DNA from: Aspidapion aeneum
Taxonomy: Eukaryota > Arthropoda > Insecta > Coleoptera > Brentidae
Length of the DNA: 64,000 bases
Reading direction: 5' to 3'
NCBI GenBank assembly: GCA_963576565.1
Contig: OY755039.1
Coordinates: 86,943,207-87,007,206, forward strand
The notes under the pieces were generated by a model that was not told the origin of the DNA, searched no databases, and was given only the letters and a program-made list of their open reading frames with translations. Both the position numbers and the translations under genes were made by a program. Position 1 is the first letter of the stretch, and each line of letters starts with the position of its first letter. Of the stretch, positions 1 through 10,573 are shown piece after piece.

Positions 1-1040
1 TTCCATAATCTTTGGAAATATCCGCATCTAATATGAAGAGGAAAATATTAAAGATCCTTATATAATGATTATATAATGATCATTTAATATTTCTTTTTGT
101 AAATATGAGACGTGTGTGACGTAATGTCCTTAAAATATTTACAATAAAAGTAGTTTCTTTGTGCTACTAAAAAAATTAATAAAATACAATGCTTTAAAAG
201 TACAGGTTTTTTTAAAAAATGTATAAAAGTTCAGTTTTTTTGTATTTACTAAAAATACGAAGAAAATACATTGCTTGAAAAGTACATGCTTTTGTGTACA
301 AAGAAGTTTGAAAAAATGCATTACTTTAAAAGTACAGTGTTTTGTTTACTAAAATATATACATGCTGGCCTGATGCAGGCCGCTGTTCCAAATTTCTACT
401 TAGTACTTTGCCGTTATGGGCAGCAGTGAAACCCAGTACTTAAAAAGTACTTTTTTTGTAATCCATGTTTGCTGGGATGAGTATTTAATAAAATTTAAAT
501 TATTTGTAACTTATTTGATTTCTTAAATTAGATTTTTTTCTTACCCCTAATAAACCATTATTACCAAAAAAAAATTAAAAAGAAGACAATAAATAAAATA
601 CGAGAAAATTAAACGACTCACCTGTTAAAAATCCAACAAGAACTGCCAAAATTTTCAGCCACATTTTTCTTTCAAAAATCCAAGCCACAAACGTCACCAG
701 ATAAAATTCACAAGAATCACCAATTTTAAAACATTTACAAGCACACTATTTTTGAAAAAACTTTAAAAAATAAACACCAAATATTTTTCTGTTTTTTTAC
801 ACAATTTTTTTTATTAAACTTAAAAAGAACTCACCGTAAACAAGTGCATTATGATAAATACTGCACTAGATTTTATCAAAAAAACATCCTTGAAGTCATT
901 TGGTCATTATCATTTTTATACAAACTATTTAATATGTTATCATTTTCTATTATTGAATGGACTGACCTCTTGTTTCAAATAAAGGTTTTTATTTATTTTT
1001 GTTATTTAAAAATGCCTAGGGATTATTCTATTTTAAATAA
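1..1040. other. AT-rich DNA, no gene seen
   Basis: Very AT-rich DNA. Between about 140 and 450 a motif of the kind 'aaaagtaca' followed by T runs recurs at irregular intervals of 60-70 bases, which suggests a decayed tandem repeat. No coding frame resembles a known protein, and I see no RNA gene. Confidence 0.5.
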
Positions 1041-1270
1041 AATTTTGGCGCAGTGATTGTCGCGCGTAAAGTTCGCTATTCAAATTATCGCGCGTTGGCG
1101 AGTTGCGCGCGCTTACAGCGGGCTCTTTCTTTTCAGAAATAGAGGCGTCTCGACGTCAAGCGAAACACTAGCGGCGTCTCTTCGGCAAAGTTTCTACGAC
1201 GCGACGCGCCTCCCACAAGCGACGACGACGCTTGCCTCGCGCCCGCTCGGAACCTTTCGATGCTCTAGTG
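1041..1270. other. GC-rich, CpG-rich island of unknown nature
   Basis: A sharply bounded block of about 230 bases rich in CG dinucleotides (many GCGCG, CGACG and GCGTC words), set in AT-rich surroundings. A 106-codon frame crosses it, but the protein resembles nothing I know and its arginine/serine bias follows from composition. It ends just before 'tacagggtgacac', a motif of the type seen at ends of common insect repeats. It could be a MITE remnant or part of a promoter. I cannot choose. Confidence 0.4.
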
Positions 1271-1415
1271 CACCCTTTATGTACAGGGTGACACAAATTG
1301 TGCACTTTTGGGGAGTAAAGTTATATCCAGGCGAGATTAAAAAAAACGTATTTTACGTCTTGACGTATCACGCTTAATAATTAATTTATTACCTTTTTCA
1401 TTTTGAATATTTTTC

Positions 1416-2054
1416 TAATTAGGGGAAAGGGGGGCAAAATGATATACTTAATTTTATAAACTTATTTCCCCAATTATTTGATCATCATTGCGTTCGACAT
1501 TTGGAATTAAGTTGACTCGATATGTTATCTTTATGTTTTAATTTTTAGTTTAACCGATTTAGAACTACATCATGGTTAAATTTTTATTTTTGTAAAAAGT
1601 TGACTTTGCCCTATATGTGGCAAAACGGGCGGACGATTGCGTAATTTAGAATCAAAATTTTTATGACAGGTTTTATTTAATAATACTAATGAACCGAACC
1701 GAAGTTTAAAATACTTATTTAAAAAATAATAAGTTATAATAAAAAATACATTTAAAATAATAAATTTAGTATTAAAACAATTTATAGGGAATACCAGCGA
1801 CCTAGTCATCGCTGTCGACTCCCCTACACGAATTTTGCTCCCATTTCTTGCAAAGGTAAAATAAAATACAACTTTCAGTGATGGTACCAAAAAAAAATTG
1901 AGGCAACATGGGGTATAGGTTACTAGGTATAACAAGGTATCCCGTTTTACCTCTATGCAAAAACCCCGTTTTGCCCCAAACCACCAGTTAAATTTAAACC
2001 GAAATCATAGACAGTAAAAAGCTAATTTTGCGGGCGTCGCGTTTAATTATGAAT
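1416..2054. repeat. Degenerate repeat with G-rich end facing a related inverted end at 3373-3440
   Basis: Starts with a G-rich stretch (aggggaaaggggggcaaaat). The reverse complement of 3373-3440 contains a related stretch (agaggaaagggagacaaac). Similar phrases about 'cgttttgcccc' recur near 1960-1980. This may be one end of an old element of about 2 kb into which the Harbinger element at 2055-2986 was inserted. No coding content is seen. Confidence 0.3.
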
Positions 2055-2986
2055 AGCTGGCCAAACACACAGAGGTTGATCTGTCGGTTTGGAACGACAC
2101 AGATAAGTCTGACCGTTTTGTCCGCAACGGTTTAAAACTGCTGCAGTCCATTAACACAAAAAAAATCTTTTGAATCGATCCTTCATATCGGTCTGTGGCA
2201 GACATAACCGCGCGTTAGTGGGCGAAAACTCAAGATTTATCTGCCGGTTAAACCAAAACTGTGGAATTTCGTCAAGTCGAAAGTTTTATGCGGCACGGTA
2301 TTTTAAGCATAGTGTATGTAAAATGTTTCCTGCTAAAAAGAAGCAGGCTGTGTGTATGGGAATGATTATTAATATGGAAATAATGCATGGTGGTGTAAAA
2401 AAGAGATGTTCTAAGTGGGTTAAAAGTTATTATTGCTTAAGAGCAAACTATTTAGCCATGACCTTCTATTAAAAGAGTTAAGAGAAAATAATCCAGACGA
2501 TTTTAAAAATTATTTAAGAATGGATATTAACACGTATGACCTTTTATTAAATTTGGTAAGAGAGGATCTTACGAAACAAGATACGCAAATGAGAGAAGTT
2601 ATTGAACCAGAACAGCTATTAAATGCTGCTCTTCGTTTCCTTGCCACGGGAAAATCATATGAAGATCTGAAATTTTCAGTGGAAATTTCTGCACAGGCAC
2701 TTGGTTATATCATTCCGGAAACATGTGCCATAATATTCAATAAATTAAAGAGAGACCATATGAACGGTCTGTTATCCCTGGCACAGTGTAAACCGACAGA
2801 CATGTCTACGCCAGTTAAAATATGGACCGCGGAATCCACAAGTTGCGCCCGCCGGTCTTAACTCACAGATAAATCTATACCGGCTATAACTGGCGCGTGG
2901 AATGTCCACTAATTGAAGGACAAATCCGCCAGTTTGAACCTCGCCGTTCCAAACCGGCGGATCAACCTCTGTGTGTATGGCCAGCT
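2055..2986 (+). mobile_element. Internally deleted PIF/Harbinger DNA transposon
   Basis: The two ends are long imperfect inverted repeats. The left end reads AGCTGGCCAAACACACAGAG and continues GTTGATCTGTCGGTTTGGAACG. The reverse complement of the right end reads AGCTGGCCATACACACAGAG and continues GTTGATCCGCCGGTTTGGAACG. About 42 bases match with only a few changes. Between them lies the N-terminal part of a HARBI1-like transposase but no DDE nuclease domain, so the copy is internally deleted and not autonomous. A 3-bp TWA target duplication, usual for the superfamily, is not clear at the edges. Confidence 0.8.
2383..2861 (+). pseudogene. HARBI1-like transposase, N-terminal fragment, frameshifted
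   Basis: PIF/Harbinger transposases are DDE nucleases related to host HARBI1. Here only the N-terminal helical region remains. One frame gives a tract ending KWVKSYYCLRANY. After a frameshift near 2460 the next frame gives LLKELRENNPDDFKNYLRM, then a segment containing EQLLNAALRFLATGKSYEDL and ALGYIIPETCAIIFNKL. These match the order and spacing of the conserved HARBI1 N-terminus (NYLRM and LRFLATG motifs). The frame stops at 2861 where the terminal inverted repeat begins, before any catalytic residue, so no active enzyme can be made. Confidence 0.8.
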
Positions 2987-4110
2987 ATGATGAATGTATG
3001 TATGTATGTATTCGAAAGTGGTGGCAGGCCCTACTGGACCTCCATACACTGCGACCACAAATGGATCTATTGTGCCCACGTACCTACATACTGAGTTTGA
3101 CTAAAGTGGCATATTTTTTTTCCACCCAGTACATAAGAAAACTCTGCAGATTACAACAATAAATGATTTAGGCTATGATGAATACATAAACCCACTAATT
3201 TTTCAATGTAAACAAAAGTTTGAAAACTGTAAAAAATGTACTTACCGTCAATAAATGCGCAAGCTATTATTACAATAAACAGCGCACAACATCACATGTT
3301 GGGCAAAAATCAACTTAGGCTTAGCCGACCAGAATCAATAATATTGCATAGAGTTGAACCGGCATATGGATTTAGGTAAGGTAAAACTGCGGTATGTCAT
3401 TTTACCCCCGTATCACAGTTTGTCTCCCTTTCCTCTAACTGTTCTAAGAGTATTTTTAACTAACTAAAAGAATTCAAATATCAAACAAAAAGAAACGTAC
3501 TTAATATACAAAGAATTTAAAGAAATAATAAAAAATACAATTATTTATAACCCATATAAACTTTTTAGTCCACCGTACGTCGGCCTATTGTTTTGCACAT
3601 TAGAGCCCATTATTTAAGTAATAAGTAACAGACTGAATTTTCGTACTTAACTGTATTTTGTCGAGTCGGCAAACTCTTTCTTCTGCAAAAATTCTTGAAA
3701 GTTATTTCTAACAGAGTACGTGGACACAGAAATCTTTCGAGCCTCAGACTGGCTAAACCAAGCACGCGATTTTGGAGACAATGTTAAATGTCATTTACTT
3801 TCAAACACATTTTTTTGTCATAAAAAAAACTTGCTGGTTACTAATAGGGTATTGGATAAATTTTAGAAAAGAGTTTAGAATGATACATAGATCCCTAATT
3901 TGCTACGTAAAATTATTAAAATAGTATATTTTATCATAACTACATTTAAAATCAAGTTTTCTAATTTCCGATTTCAATTTGCCGCTAAAACGCTCATTTC
4001 TAGCATAGCGTTGCAATGACGTCACAGCGCAGTAAACTCGCGGACAGATACACGGCATTCAAGTGTTGATTTGTTTTTGGTCTGTGTTTTTACTATTTTT
4101 ATTTAAAAAA
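2987..4110. other. AT-rich DNA, no gene seen
   Basis: No credible coding frame. Positions 3373-3440 hold the inverted partner of the G-rich end at 1416. A palindromic TGACGTCA (CRE-like) lies at about 4017, some 90 bases before the THAP start codon, and could belong to that gene's promoter. A similar TGACGTCA with a CAGTAAAC neighbour lies inverted at about 4844. Confidence 0.4.
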
Positions 4111-4265
4111 ATGTCCTATAAGTGGTGTGTAGGGCCTCAGTGTTCGAATACTAGCATAAAAACACCTGAAAAACTATTTATTCATTTGCCTACAGCAGTA
4201 AAAGAACGGAAAAAGTGGCTAGAACTTGCTCGAAGAGACTTTACATTTGTGAAGATCACTTTGAT
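4111..4265 (+). pseudogene. THAP zinc-finger domain exon, frameshifted
   Basis: THAP domains are C2CH zinc fingers that bind DNA, found in P-element-type transposases and derived insect regulators. The frame begins MSYKWCVGPQCSNTSIKTPE and shows the first cysteine pair (C-x4-C), a conserved LP, and a KKWLELARRD tract. The final C-x2-H with its following aromatic (CEDHFD) is present just before GTAAGT at 4266, but in a different frame, so a one-base indel lies near 4240-4250. The ATG at 4111 is preferred over one 48 bases upstream because the domain starts there. No later exons were recognised. Either a broken gene or a transposon remnant. Confidence 0.75.
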
Positions 4266-5822
4266 GTAAGTATAACTAAATTGTTTCTATTAATTTTTCT
4301 CATGTTGTCTATAATATATGTAACTATTTCGTAAGTGACGATGAAATTTTTGAGGTTATGTTTATTACAAGGGGTGAAAAACTATAATAGGCAGAAAGGT
4401 GTACAAATTGTTAGGCGGTGCTAGGCAGTTATTAGGCAGGACTAGGGAGCACCTCTAATGCTTAAAATAATAATGATTGGGTATTTAATTGAATCTATTG
4501 TAAGTGCCATATTAAACAAAAAATCAAAACGTATAACCTAACCTCAAAATTTAAATGAGAAAAAGTAGGTGAAGAATATCGTAAAAAACTTTGAGTTATA
4601 CACAAAAACACTCATCGAATACTTACATCAACATTTTAACGTTTCTAAATTCCGCAGAACAAAAATCACTGTTGGCGCTATCGGCTTTGGAGAATCCGTT
4701 TTCCATTGAAAATGTTTTTATAAGCAAAACACAAAATAAAAGCTAATTTAGAACGATAATTCGTACTTTAAACCAAAGCAAACATTATAATACATAAGAA
4801 AATAACACAGAAAATAGTTCCGTTCGAGACGTTTACTGTTTTGTGACGTCACTCGCAGCTGATTGGTAGACCGCCTGCTTTGAATCACATGGCTTATTGT
4901 TTTAATTCAATGAATTTATTTAATTAAAAGAACTATGAATTTGAGAAAAAATTAAACAAAAAAGTTTGTTTTTAGCATTCCCAAGGCCTAAAGAGATATC
5001 TAAAAATAAATATATATTTATTTTTTACTACTGTCAAACACCTTATTATTTAATCTTACTTTTTGCAGTAAAGAACTTGTCACCCACCATTTTTTTGCTG
5101 TGCCTTGAAAGTAAATGGAAACAATGTCCAAAGCTCAAAAGATTTCTGCGCCCGCGCACTCTTTTAGGAATCACTTTTCAGAATTTTCACAGAGGAAAAA
5201 GTTGTTCAAAATAAAACTATGTACGAAAATTAACCCTGTTACTCATCACTTAAAAAAATGGATCGTTGCAATGTGGACTTTTTCGCTTTAAAGATAATTA
5301 TTTTTCTGTGAAAATAATGTGTAATTTACAAAGACGATATGCATATACTGCTAATTAGAGCTTCAAGCAAACAAGCGGTTAACTGTGAGGTAAAACATAA
5401 ACATAAACAGGAACATATTAATTATAAACTTCCATCTGTCCCTGACAGAAATAAAGTTTGGTACAATTTTGTTTTTCCATAAATTAGAAGCTGATCAAAT
5501 AAGTGTTTTAAATGCTCTTAATGTAGATTGCATTGCTATACTTAATTAAGAAAGTTAGAAGAGCAGATTTCCTACATTTCTTAAAATTAACTTTATTGTA
5601 GGTAATGCTTTTAAAGCCTTTATAAACAAATTAAACGCTCTTATCGCTTCAAAAATGATTTTTTTTAAACCGACCTGAAAACAAGCACTTACTTCTTACT
5701 TCAAACATATTCCTACATAATATTATACAATAGATACACTTATTCCTAACGCTATATACTGCGAAGGATATAATTCCTTTTTCCCTTGGTCAGTTTTACG
5801 AAGAAAGTATGGTCCAAATATT
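4266..5822. other. AT-rich DNA with no recognisable gene
   Basis: Follows the THAP exon and should hold an intron and later exons if the gene were intact. No frame resembles the coiled-coil or transposase parts of THAP proteins. An open frame of about 80 codons at 4966-5214 has no recognisable motif. A TGACGTCAC site at about 4843 mirrors the one at 4017. Confidence 0.4.
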
Positions 5823-5962
5823 CTGCCGTCATAAGCAAAAACACAGTAAGTAAATTTGATAGCTCACAGTCTAGGGTAACACTCTATTCAAAATATATTG
5901 TCTCAGATTGTTTGACTGTGAAATATCAAATATACTTACTGTGTTTTTGCTTATGACGGCAG
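5823..5962. mobile_element. Hairpin MITE (140 bp)
   Basis: Near-perfect terminal inverted repeats occupy most of the element. The left end reads CTGCCGTCATAAGCAAAAAC then ACAGTAAGTA; the right end is its reverse complement, and matching continues through ATTTGATA and CACAGTC with small changes. The flanks are TATT on both sides, a possible 4-bp target duplication. No coding capacity. Superfamily unknown. Confidence 0.85.
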
Positions 5963-6945
5963 TATTCCTCTCCTTTGGGACAAATGTATTGCTTTATTTA
6001 AAGACAACTTTTTTGCATCCCTATCTCTGAGTCCCTTCAAATACTCAGAAGTCTGCAATCCCGCAACTAGAGATGTGGCATTTCAGATTTACAGTGCTTC
6101 AATAAGGCCAGTATTTATTATTTCCCTGTTCCTGATAGCAAAGTTTTTCTGCGCTTTTGAAACCTCTGTCTAATACCTTGCAATCTAAAAGTTTAGATTT
6201 ATTCCAATGTGGAAATCACATTAAAAGAGTAAATTAAACATCGCGAATCTGCAGAAGAAGTCATGAGCACTATCTTAGCTGAAGCCAGCATACATGCTGA
6301 AAACGTATGAATGTTCAAAATGGTTTTCCTAGTTTCAAGTAGGAAAATGTTTTATTTTCTAGCACAGCAATTTAAAAACTCCCTGACTGTACAACTTCTC
6401 GAGAGAGAAAAAAATTTAAAAAGAGTTAAAAAGTCTGGAAGTAGCAGAAGTTGTAAAGCAAGCGGAATTTTTTTTCCATCAACAGAAACAGCACTTATTT
6501 TGCTAGCATTGCCATGTAGTACCGTAAAATGATCTTTTGGTATTCTATGCAGAGCCAAAGCTTGGTTCATATCCACAATGACTGAGAATAGAATAAGCTT
6601 ACTGTAATAGGTTAAGATTTGAAAAGATTTAAAAAAGTTTCATGCTGCCTACGCTCATGGCTTTTGGTCAGCTTTTTTGCCAATCTGTCACCCTTACCTT
6701 TTTTGTGCGCGGCCGCAGCAGCACTCAGCCATCCTGTTATCTAAAGAATAAAAAACAATCAAAAGAAAACAAACTTTCTAACCTGTAAATCTCGTATCAC
6801 AAACGCAGCGTTATTTTATGAAACAATATCCAAGCGTTTCTTGTGGCGTGCCGCTTTCAAATTTGATCAGTTTCAACTGTTGTAAGTGGACCACATAACG
6901 GCAGTGATTAAAAATGGATCCTAGACTAATAAAATACATGCTTAC
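5963..6945. other. No confident gene; possible remnants of the MADF gene body
   Basis: Downstream (minus strand) of the MADF exon. A minus-strand open stretch around 6610-6745 reads GWLSAAAAAHKKGKGDRLAK, preceded by TTCTTTAG, which looks like a splice acceptor. A further minus-strand frame of 74 codons lies at 6352-6576. Neither matches a family I recognise. They might be later exons of the broken MADF gene or chance frames. Confidence 0.25.
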
Positions 6946-7118
6946 CAATTTCATGCTTTTCTTTTTCAGTTTTTTTACTGAATTCGGGAATAATGATTTC
7001 GCTAATTTCCTTCCACGCATCTCTTCTCAATTGCCTGTTTTTGTAATCTTCTGATCATGAATCCCACTGATGAATCTTTTACTGCGTCAATAAAAAATTC
7101 AACGTCCAGATTTTCCAT
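6946..7118 (-). pseudogene. MADF (Myb/SANT-like) domain exon, frameshifted with a stop
   Basis: MADF domains are DNA-binding Myb-like modules common in insect regulators and some transposons. On the minus strand the ATG at 7118 opens MENLDVEFFIDAVKDSSV. The match then moves to another frame reading SEDYKNRQLRRDAWKEISEI and IIPEFSKKTEKEKHEIG. The family pattern (aromatic-rich start, W-D, Y-x-NR, AW-x-EI) is clear. One TGA interrupts the second frame just after WDS. The match ends at G|GTAAGC, a likely splice donor at 6945-6940. A decayed exon and not a working gene. Confidence 0.75.
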
Positions 7119-7248
7119 GGTACTTCTTCACACATCAACACAACTCTGCAAACTGACTGTTCAAAATGACAACGACAAACAAAATCAATGTACTTTTGAA
7201 ACGCCTGCGCCTGTCGCGACGCGTTTTATAATAACTCTTTATTTGTAG

Positions 7249-7960
7249 CTCTAGTTATGCCTAATACAACAAGGCTAAACAAATACAAATCCTCAATCGA
7301 CTCTAAGAAACTAAGAATCATATTTATTACGGTTAAATGTCAAACAAATATCTACAGTTAAATCTTAAATTTAAAATTTTAAAGGAAAAAACATTAAACC
7401 CAAACACATTAAAAAAAAATTAATAAAATTCCTATGCAATACGCAGTTAGCAATTCTGAAGACTCTAAAATTAAGATTAACGCTCATTTAAAAATTGTCT
7501 TATAAAACGTTTAAAAATTTCAAGACTTTGAGATTGTTTAATTTCTGATGGTAAGCTGTTGTATTCTTGAAGCCCCTTAACAAAAAGCGAATTTGAATAT
7601 TTTTTTGTTTTTACTTTAGGAATATAGAAATTGTACCTACTTCTTGTTGGATACCTATGAACATCCATATTAAATTTTAAAAATCTATCAAAATATGGAG
7701 GATTCAAGTTATTAAGAATCTTATAAATAAAAATAAGTAAAAAATATTTGTGGCGATTGCTCACACTTAGCCAATCTAATGTGCTTAACATAGTGTCTAT
7801 AGAACTCCTTCTGTTGCATTTAAGTATTATACGCATGCCTCGATTTTGTAGTTTTTGAAGAGCTCCTTTGCAATTACTGTCTAAGAAGTATAAAACACTG
7901 GCACAGTAATCAAAGTGCGGTTTTCTAATTCCACGCGACATGATTTTAGTACGCCGCGAA
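7249..7960 (-). mobile_element. LINE 3' end, Jockey/CR1-like clade (5'-truncated)
   Basis: The minus strand carries the C-terminal part of a non-LTR reverse transcriptase, followed (at lower coordinates) by about 230 bases of AT-rich 3' untranslated sequence. The coding match fades near 7960, where unrelated GC-rich repeat DNA begins, so the copy is 5'-truncated, the usual outcome of target-primed reverse transcription. A target duplication could not be identified. Confidence 0.7.
7477..7960 (-). pseudogene. Non-LTR reverse transcriptase, C-terminal fragment
   Basis: Open frame of about 160 codons to the stop near 7477. Diagnostic tracts are RKPHFDYCASVLY, LQKLQNRGMRIILKCNRRSS, TLDWLSVSNRHKYFLLIFIY and YNSLPSEIKQSQSLEIFKRF. 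These are the thumb and C-terminal region of Jockey/CR1/L2-type LINE polymerases. The catalytic palm (FADD) and the endonuclease are missing, so it cannot transpose. The first 20 or so codons of the open frame (to 8013) come from flanking DNA. Confidence 0.8.
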
Positions 7961-8031
7961 AGAGGCGGCAAGCGGCTGATTGACGTCGATGCATAAAAAC
8001 GCACATTTAACAACGTGCTTTTAGAAAACGT

Positions 8032-8288
8032 CGCGCCTGCGTAAAAGAGGCCTAAAGGTAAAGGTAATCGTTACTCGGCTCTCATTAGCGCCTGTCGTTA
8101 CCTTCAATAAAGATAACAGCATGTAAGAACACGCGCCCGCGCAGAATAAAAGGACGGATAATAAACTGGCAAAAACCTGACGAAATGTACTATAATAAAG
8201 ATATCGTGGCAGAGCACTGGTGCGCCCGCGCTAAATAAAGGTAAGGATAACAGACTGGCAAAAATCCTGACCAAAAGCACCCTAATAC
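8032..8288. repeat. Degenerate tandem repeat, three units of about 90-100 bp
   Basis: Units start near 8032, 8133 and 8222 with GCGCCTGCG or GCGCCCGCGC, followed by an 'aaataaaggtaaggataa' type phrase. Units two and three also share 'actggcaaaaa.cctgac' and 'taata'. GC-rich starts alternate with AT-rich bodies. No coding content. Confidence 0.6.
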
Positions 8289-8794
8289 TTAATAGTGCTA
8301 TATCTGATATTTCTTATTATACAGACTGAAGACGATTTAAATGCTTTTGTTCACCCTGTATATGAGCCGCACACACATTATTCTGACTGCACGCTTGTCA
8401 ATTAATATATTTATCATTAACTGTTTTAATTGGCCTCGCAAAAGCCGCGGGAGTCACCCGAGCCAAATGCTTTATTATCATCAGGTTAGCCTAGGTTCGG
8501 TGACATTTATTTTTATACAAAGAGATTAAAATTTTTTAAAAACTTTCATAAAAAACACATTTCCAAAATTTTTTGTAAATTTAAATTATTTAGGAAATTT
8601 GTAAGTTTCTAAAAAACTAAATTTTTATAATTAATTTAAAAAAAAAACAAAATTTCTATTTGTTTTTAAATGTAATATTAACAATGTAATTGGTAATTTT
8701 GGTAAATTGAGCGACTCGGAAAAAGGGTGCCGGCGTGCCCTGCACACCTGCTTACCGCCGTTCTGGTATTTTCATATAAAATAAATGGATCCAT
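8289..8794. other. AT-rich DNA, no gene seen
   Basis: Contains 'caccctgtat' near 8350, a phrase shared with the ends of several repeats in this window, and a long A/T-rich tract at 8525-8700. No frame is convincing. Confidence 0.4.
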
Positions 8795-8978
8795 CATGGG
8801 CGCACCCAGGGGGTGGCCCTAGGGCCCGGGCACCCCACAAGCCTTAGATTTTTTTACTCATTTTCCACATTTTTTATGAAAAAACACAAAAATAGCTTAA
8901 AATTGGACATCATGAGGCTTCGGCCCCCCCCCCCCGAGAGGCGCCCCCCCCCAAGACATATTCCTGGGTGCGCCACTG
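8795..8978. mobile_element. hAT-type MITE, subfamily B (GCGCACCCAGG ends)
   Basis: The left end reads CATGGGCGCACCCAGG and the reverse complement of the right end reads CAGTGGCGCACCCAGG. The interior holds G/C runs, 'ccacattttttatgaa' and 'catgaggcttcgg', shared with the other members in this window. ATCCAT flanks both ends directly (8789-8794 and 8979-8984), part of a target duplication. No coding capacity. CAGTGGCG ends with 7-8 bp duplications point to the hAT superfamily. Confidence 0.8.
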
Positions 8979-9883
8979 ATCCATGACGGATCCGATACCT
9001 TCCCAGCTAGCCTATTTGCACGGATCACCTTGGCGATGCGTGCTATTAGCACTCTTCAAGTGAACTCCTTGATATATCAACCTTGGAAACAGTTTTTTGT
9101 AGATATCTCAGAAACGAAAGCTCCTACAGAGTTTTTGGTTATAACACAAATTATTGAGAAAAATGAGACCTACTATATTCCGAATAGCATTTTTAAAATG
9201 TTTTAATTTTCAAAAAACTGTCATTAGCAATAATGGATTTTTACCAAAATCAGCTTGTCGCAGTGGCGAGGACTATTTTACCTGCAAATTTTGTGAAAAT
9301 CGGTTTAGCGGTTTAGAAGCTATCGTGCTACGAACAGACAGACACACACACACACAGACATACGACGATATTGCTAAGATAGGTCAAAATACACCCAAAT
9401 AACTTATTTTCGGCGCGTTATTTCAAAAAAAAACTCGTCGAAAATAATAATTTTTCTAGCCATTGCCGCGCGGGCTAGGAAGGTAAAAATAAAAGAAATT
9501 ACGCCAAACGCGAAAATTCTAGAAATACGAATTATTTTTGCAGGTCAAAATTTCTAAAAAATTAAGTTCTTTTCTACGAAAATTGTGCCACAGAAGAAAA
9601 TTTTGGCACTATAAAAAAACTTGAAAATGAAACCCAATTGCATAGCAAAAATGTTGTATAACACAAATATATTTCGTAAAAAATATTGCAAATTTGAAGA
9701 ATTCTTTTTTTAAAGAAATTGGCGCCACAAATAAAAAATTTTTGGTTAAGAGGAAAAAAATGGTGGAAACCTAAATTTCATTAGCATTAATGGATTTTTA
9801 CCAAAATGAGCTCGTTAGAGTGTCGAACACTATTTTACCTGAAAATTTTATAAATATCGGTTCAGCGATTAGCATGTACAGGA
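8979..9883. repeat. Two diverged copies of a dispersed repeat
   Basis: 9205-9380 and 9780-9870 share 'cattagc.ataatggatttttaccaaaat', 'actattttacctg.aaattt' and 'atcggtt.agcg'. The first copy ends in a CAGACAGACACACACACA microsatellite at 9336-9362. The 'aaaatcggtt.agcgg' phrase followed by a GACA tract is also found in the composite elements at 36 kb, hinting at distant kinship. No gene. Confidence 0.45.
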
Positions 9884-10573
9884 TGTCCCATTTTTGATGA
9901 TATTGAATGGGAAACTCAGTTATTATAAAAGAGAGAGACATTTATTACACATTACTGTCCTTAAATTTTCAGACAAGAAAAACAAGTTTAAAAGTTTTTT
10001 TCTAGCCCTTGTAGTTTTAAACCTACGAGGCAAAATCATTAAATTTTGGAATCCTAGAAATCCGTTATTAGAGCAGAAATTCTATTAAAACTTCTCTACA
10101 GACAGTTGATCCTGTCAATAAGATGACGTTGTCAAATTTTTGATCCGTTGGGTCGAATTCCAGACTTCAGAAAAAAATTAAGAAAAAAAATACGGATCTG
10201 ACTTTTTTTTCAATTTTTTTTTATAGTTAGGTGTTAATTGGGGACCCCATGTAAAGCAAAAAATTGGAAAAGAAATTCAGGTACGTATTTAACCTATTAA
10301 CTTTTTTCTGAAATCCCGAATCATTTTATTGACAGGATCAAATGTCTAATTGTCTATAGAAGTTTTAACAAAATTGAAATATATGTACTAATAACAAAGA
10401 TATGACAGATTTTTAGTATTACGGATTTTTGAATTTTCCCTCGTAGCTCCAAAGTATAATTGCTCAAAAAAAACTTTTATCTTTTTTAGGTCTCGATATT
10501 TGGAAACAGTAATGTGAACTCCTCTATATTTTATAATAAGTGAGTTTCATTCATTACCATCAAAACTGGGACA
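9884..10573. mobile_element. Foldback element with inverted arms of about 280-300 bp
   Basis: The left arm begins TGTCCCATTTTTGATGATAT. The reverse complement of the right arm begins TGTCCCAGTTTTGATGGTAA. The arms stay alignable inward through TTATTATAAAA, CACATTACTGT, CTACGAGG, AAAACTTCT and TTGATCCTGTCAATAA. Only about 100 bases of unique centre remain. There is no transposase frame. The 'acaggatgtccca' outer end resembles other insect repeat ends. It abuts the 10574-11757 repeat but is absent from that repeat's partner copy, so it is a separate insertion. Confidence 0.7.

Noticed and set aside
1057..1377. 106-codon open frame in the GC-rich island
   Set aside because: No motif, arginine/serine bias explained by CG-rich composition, and the frame runs into a repeat-like end.
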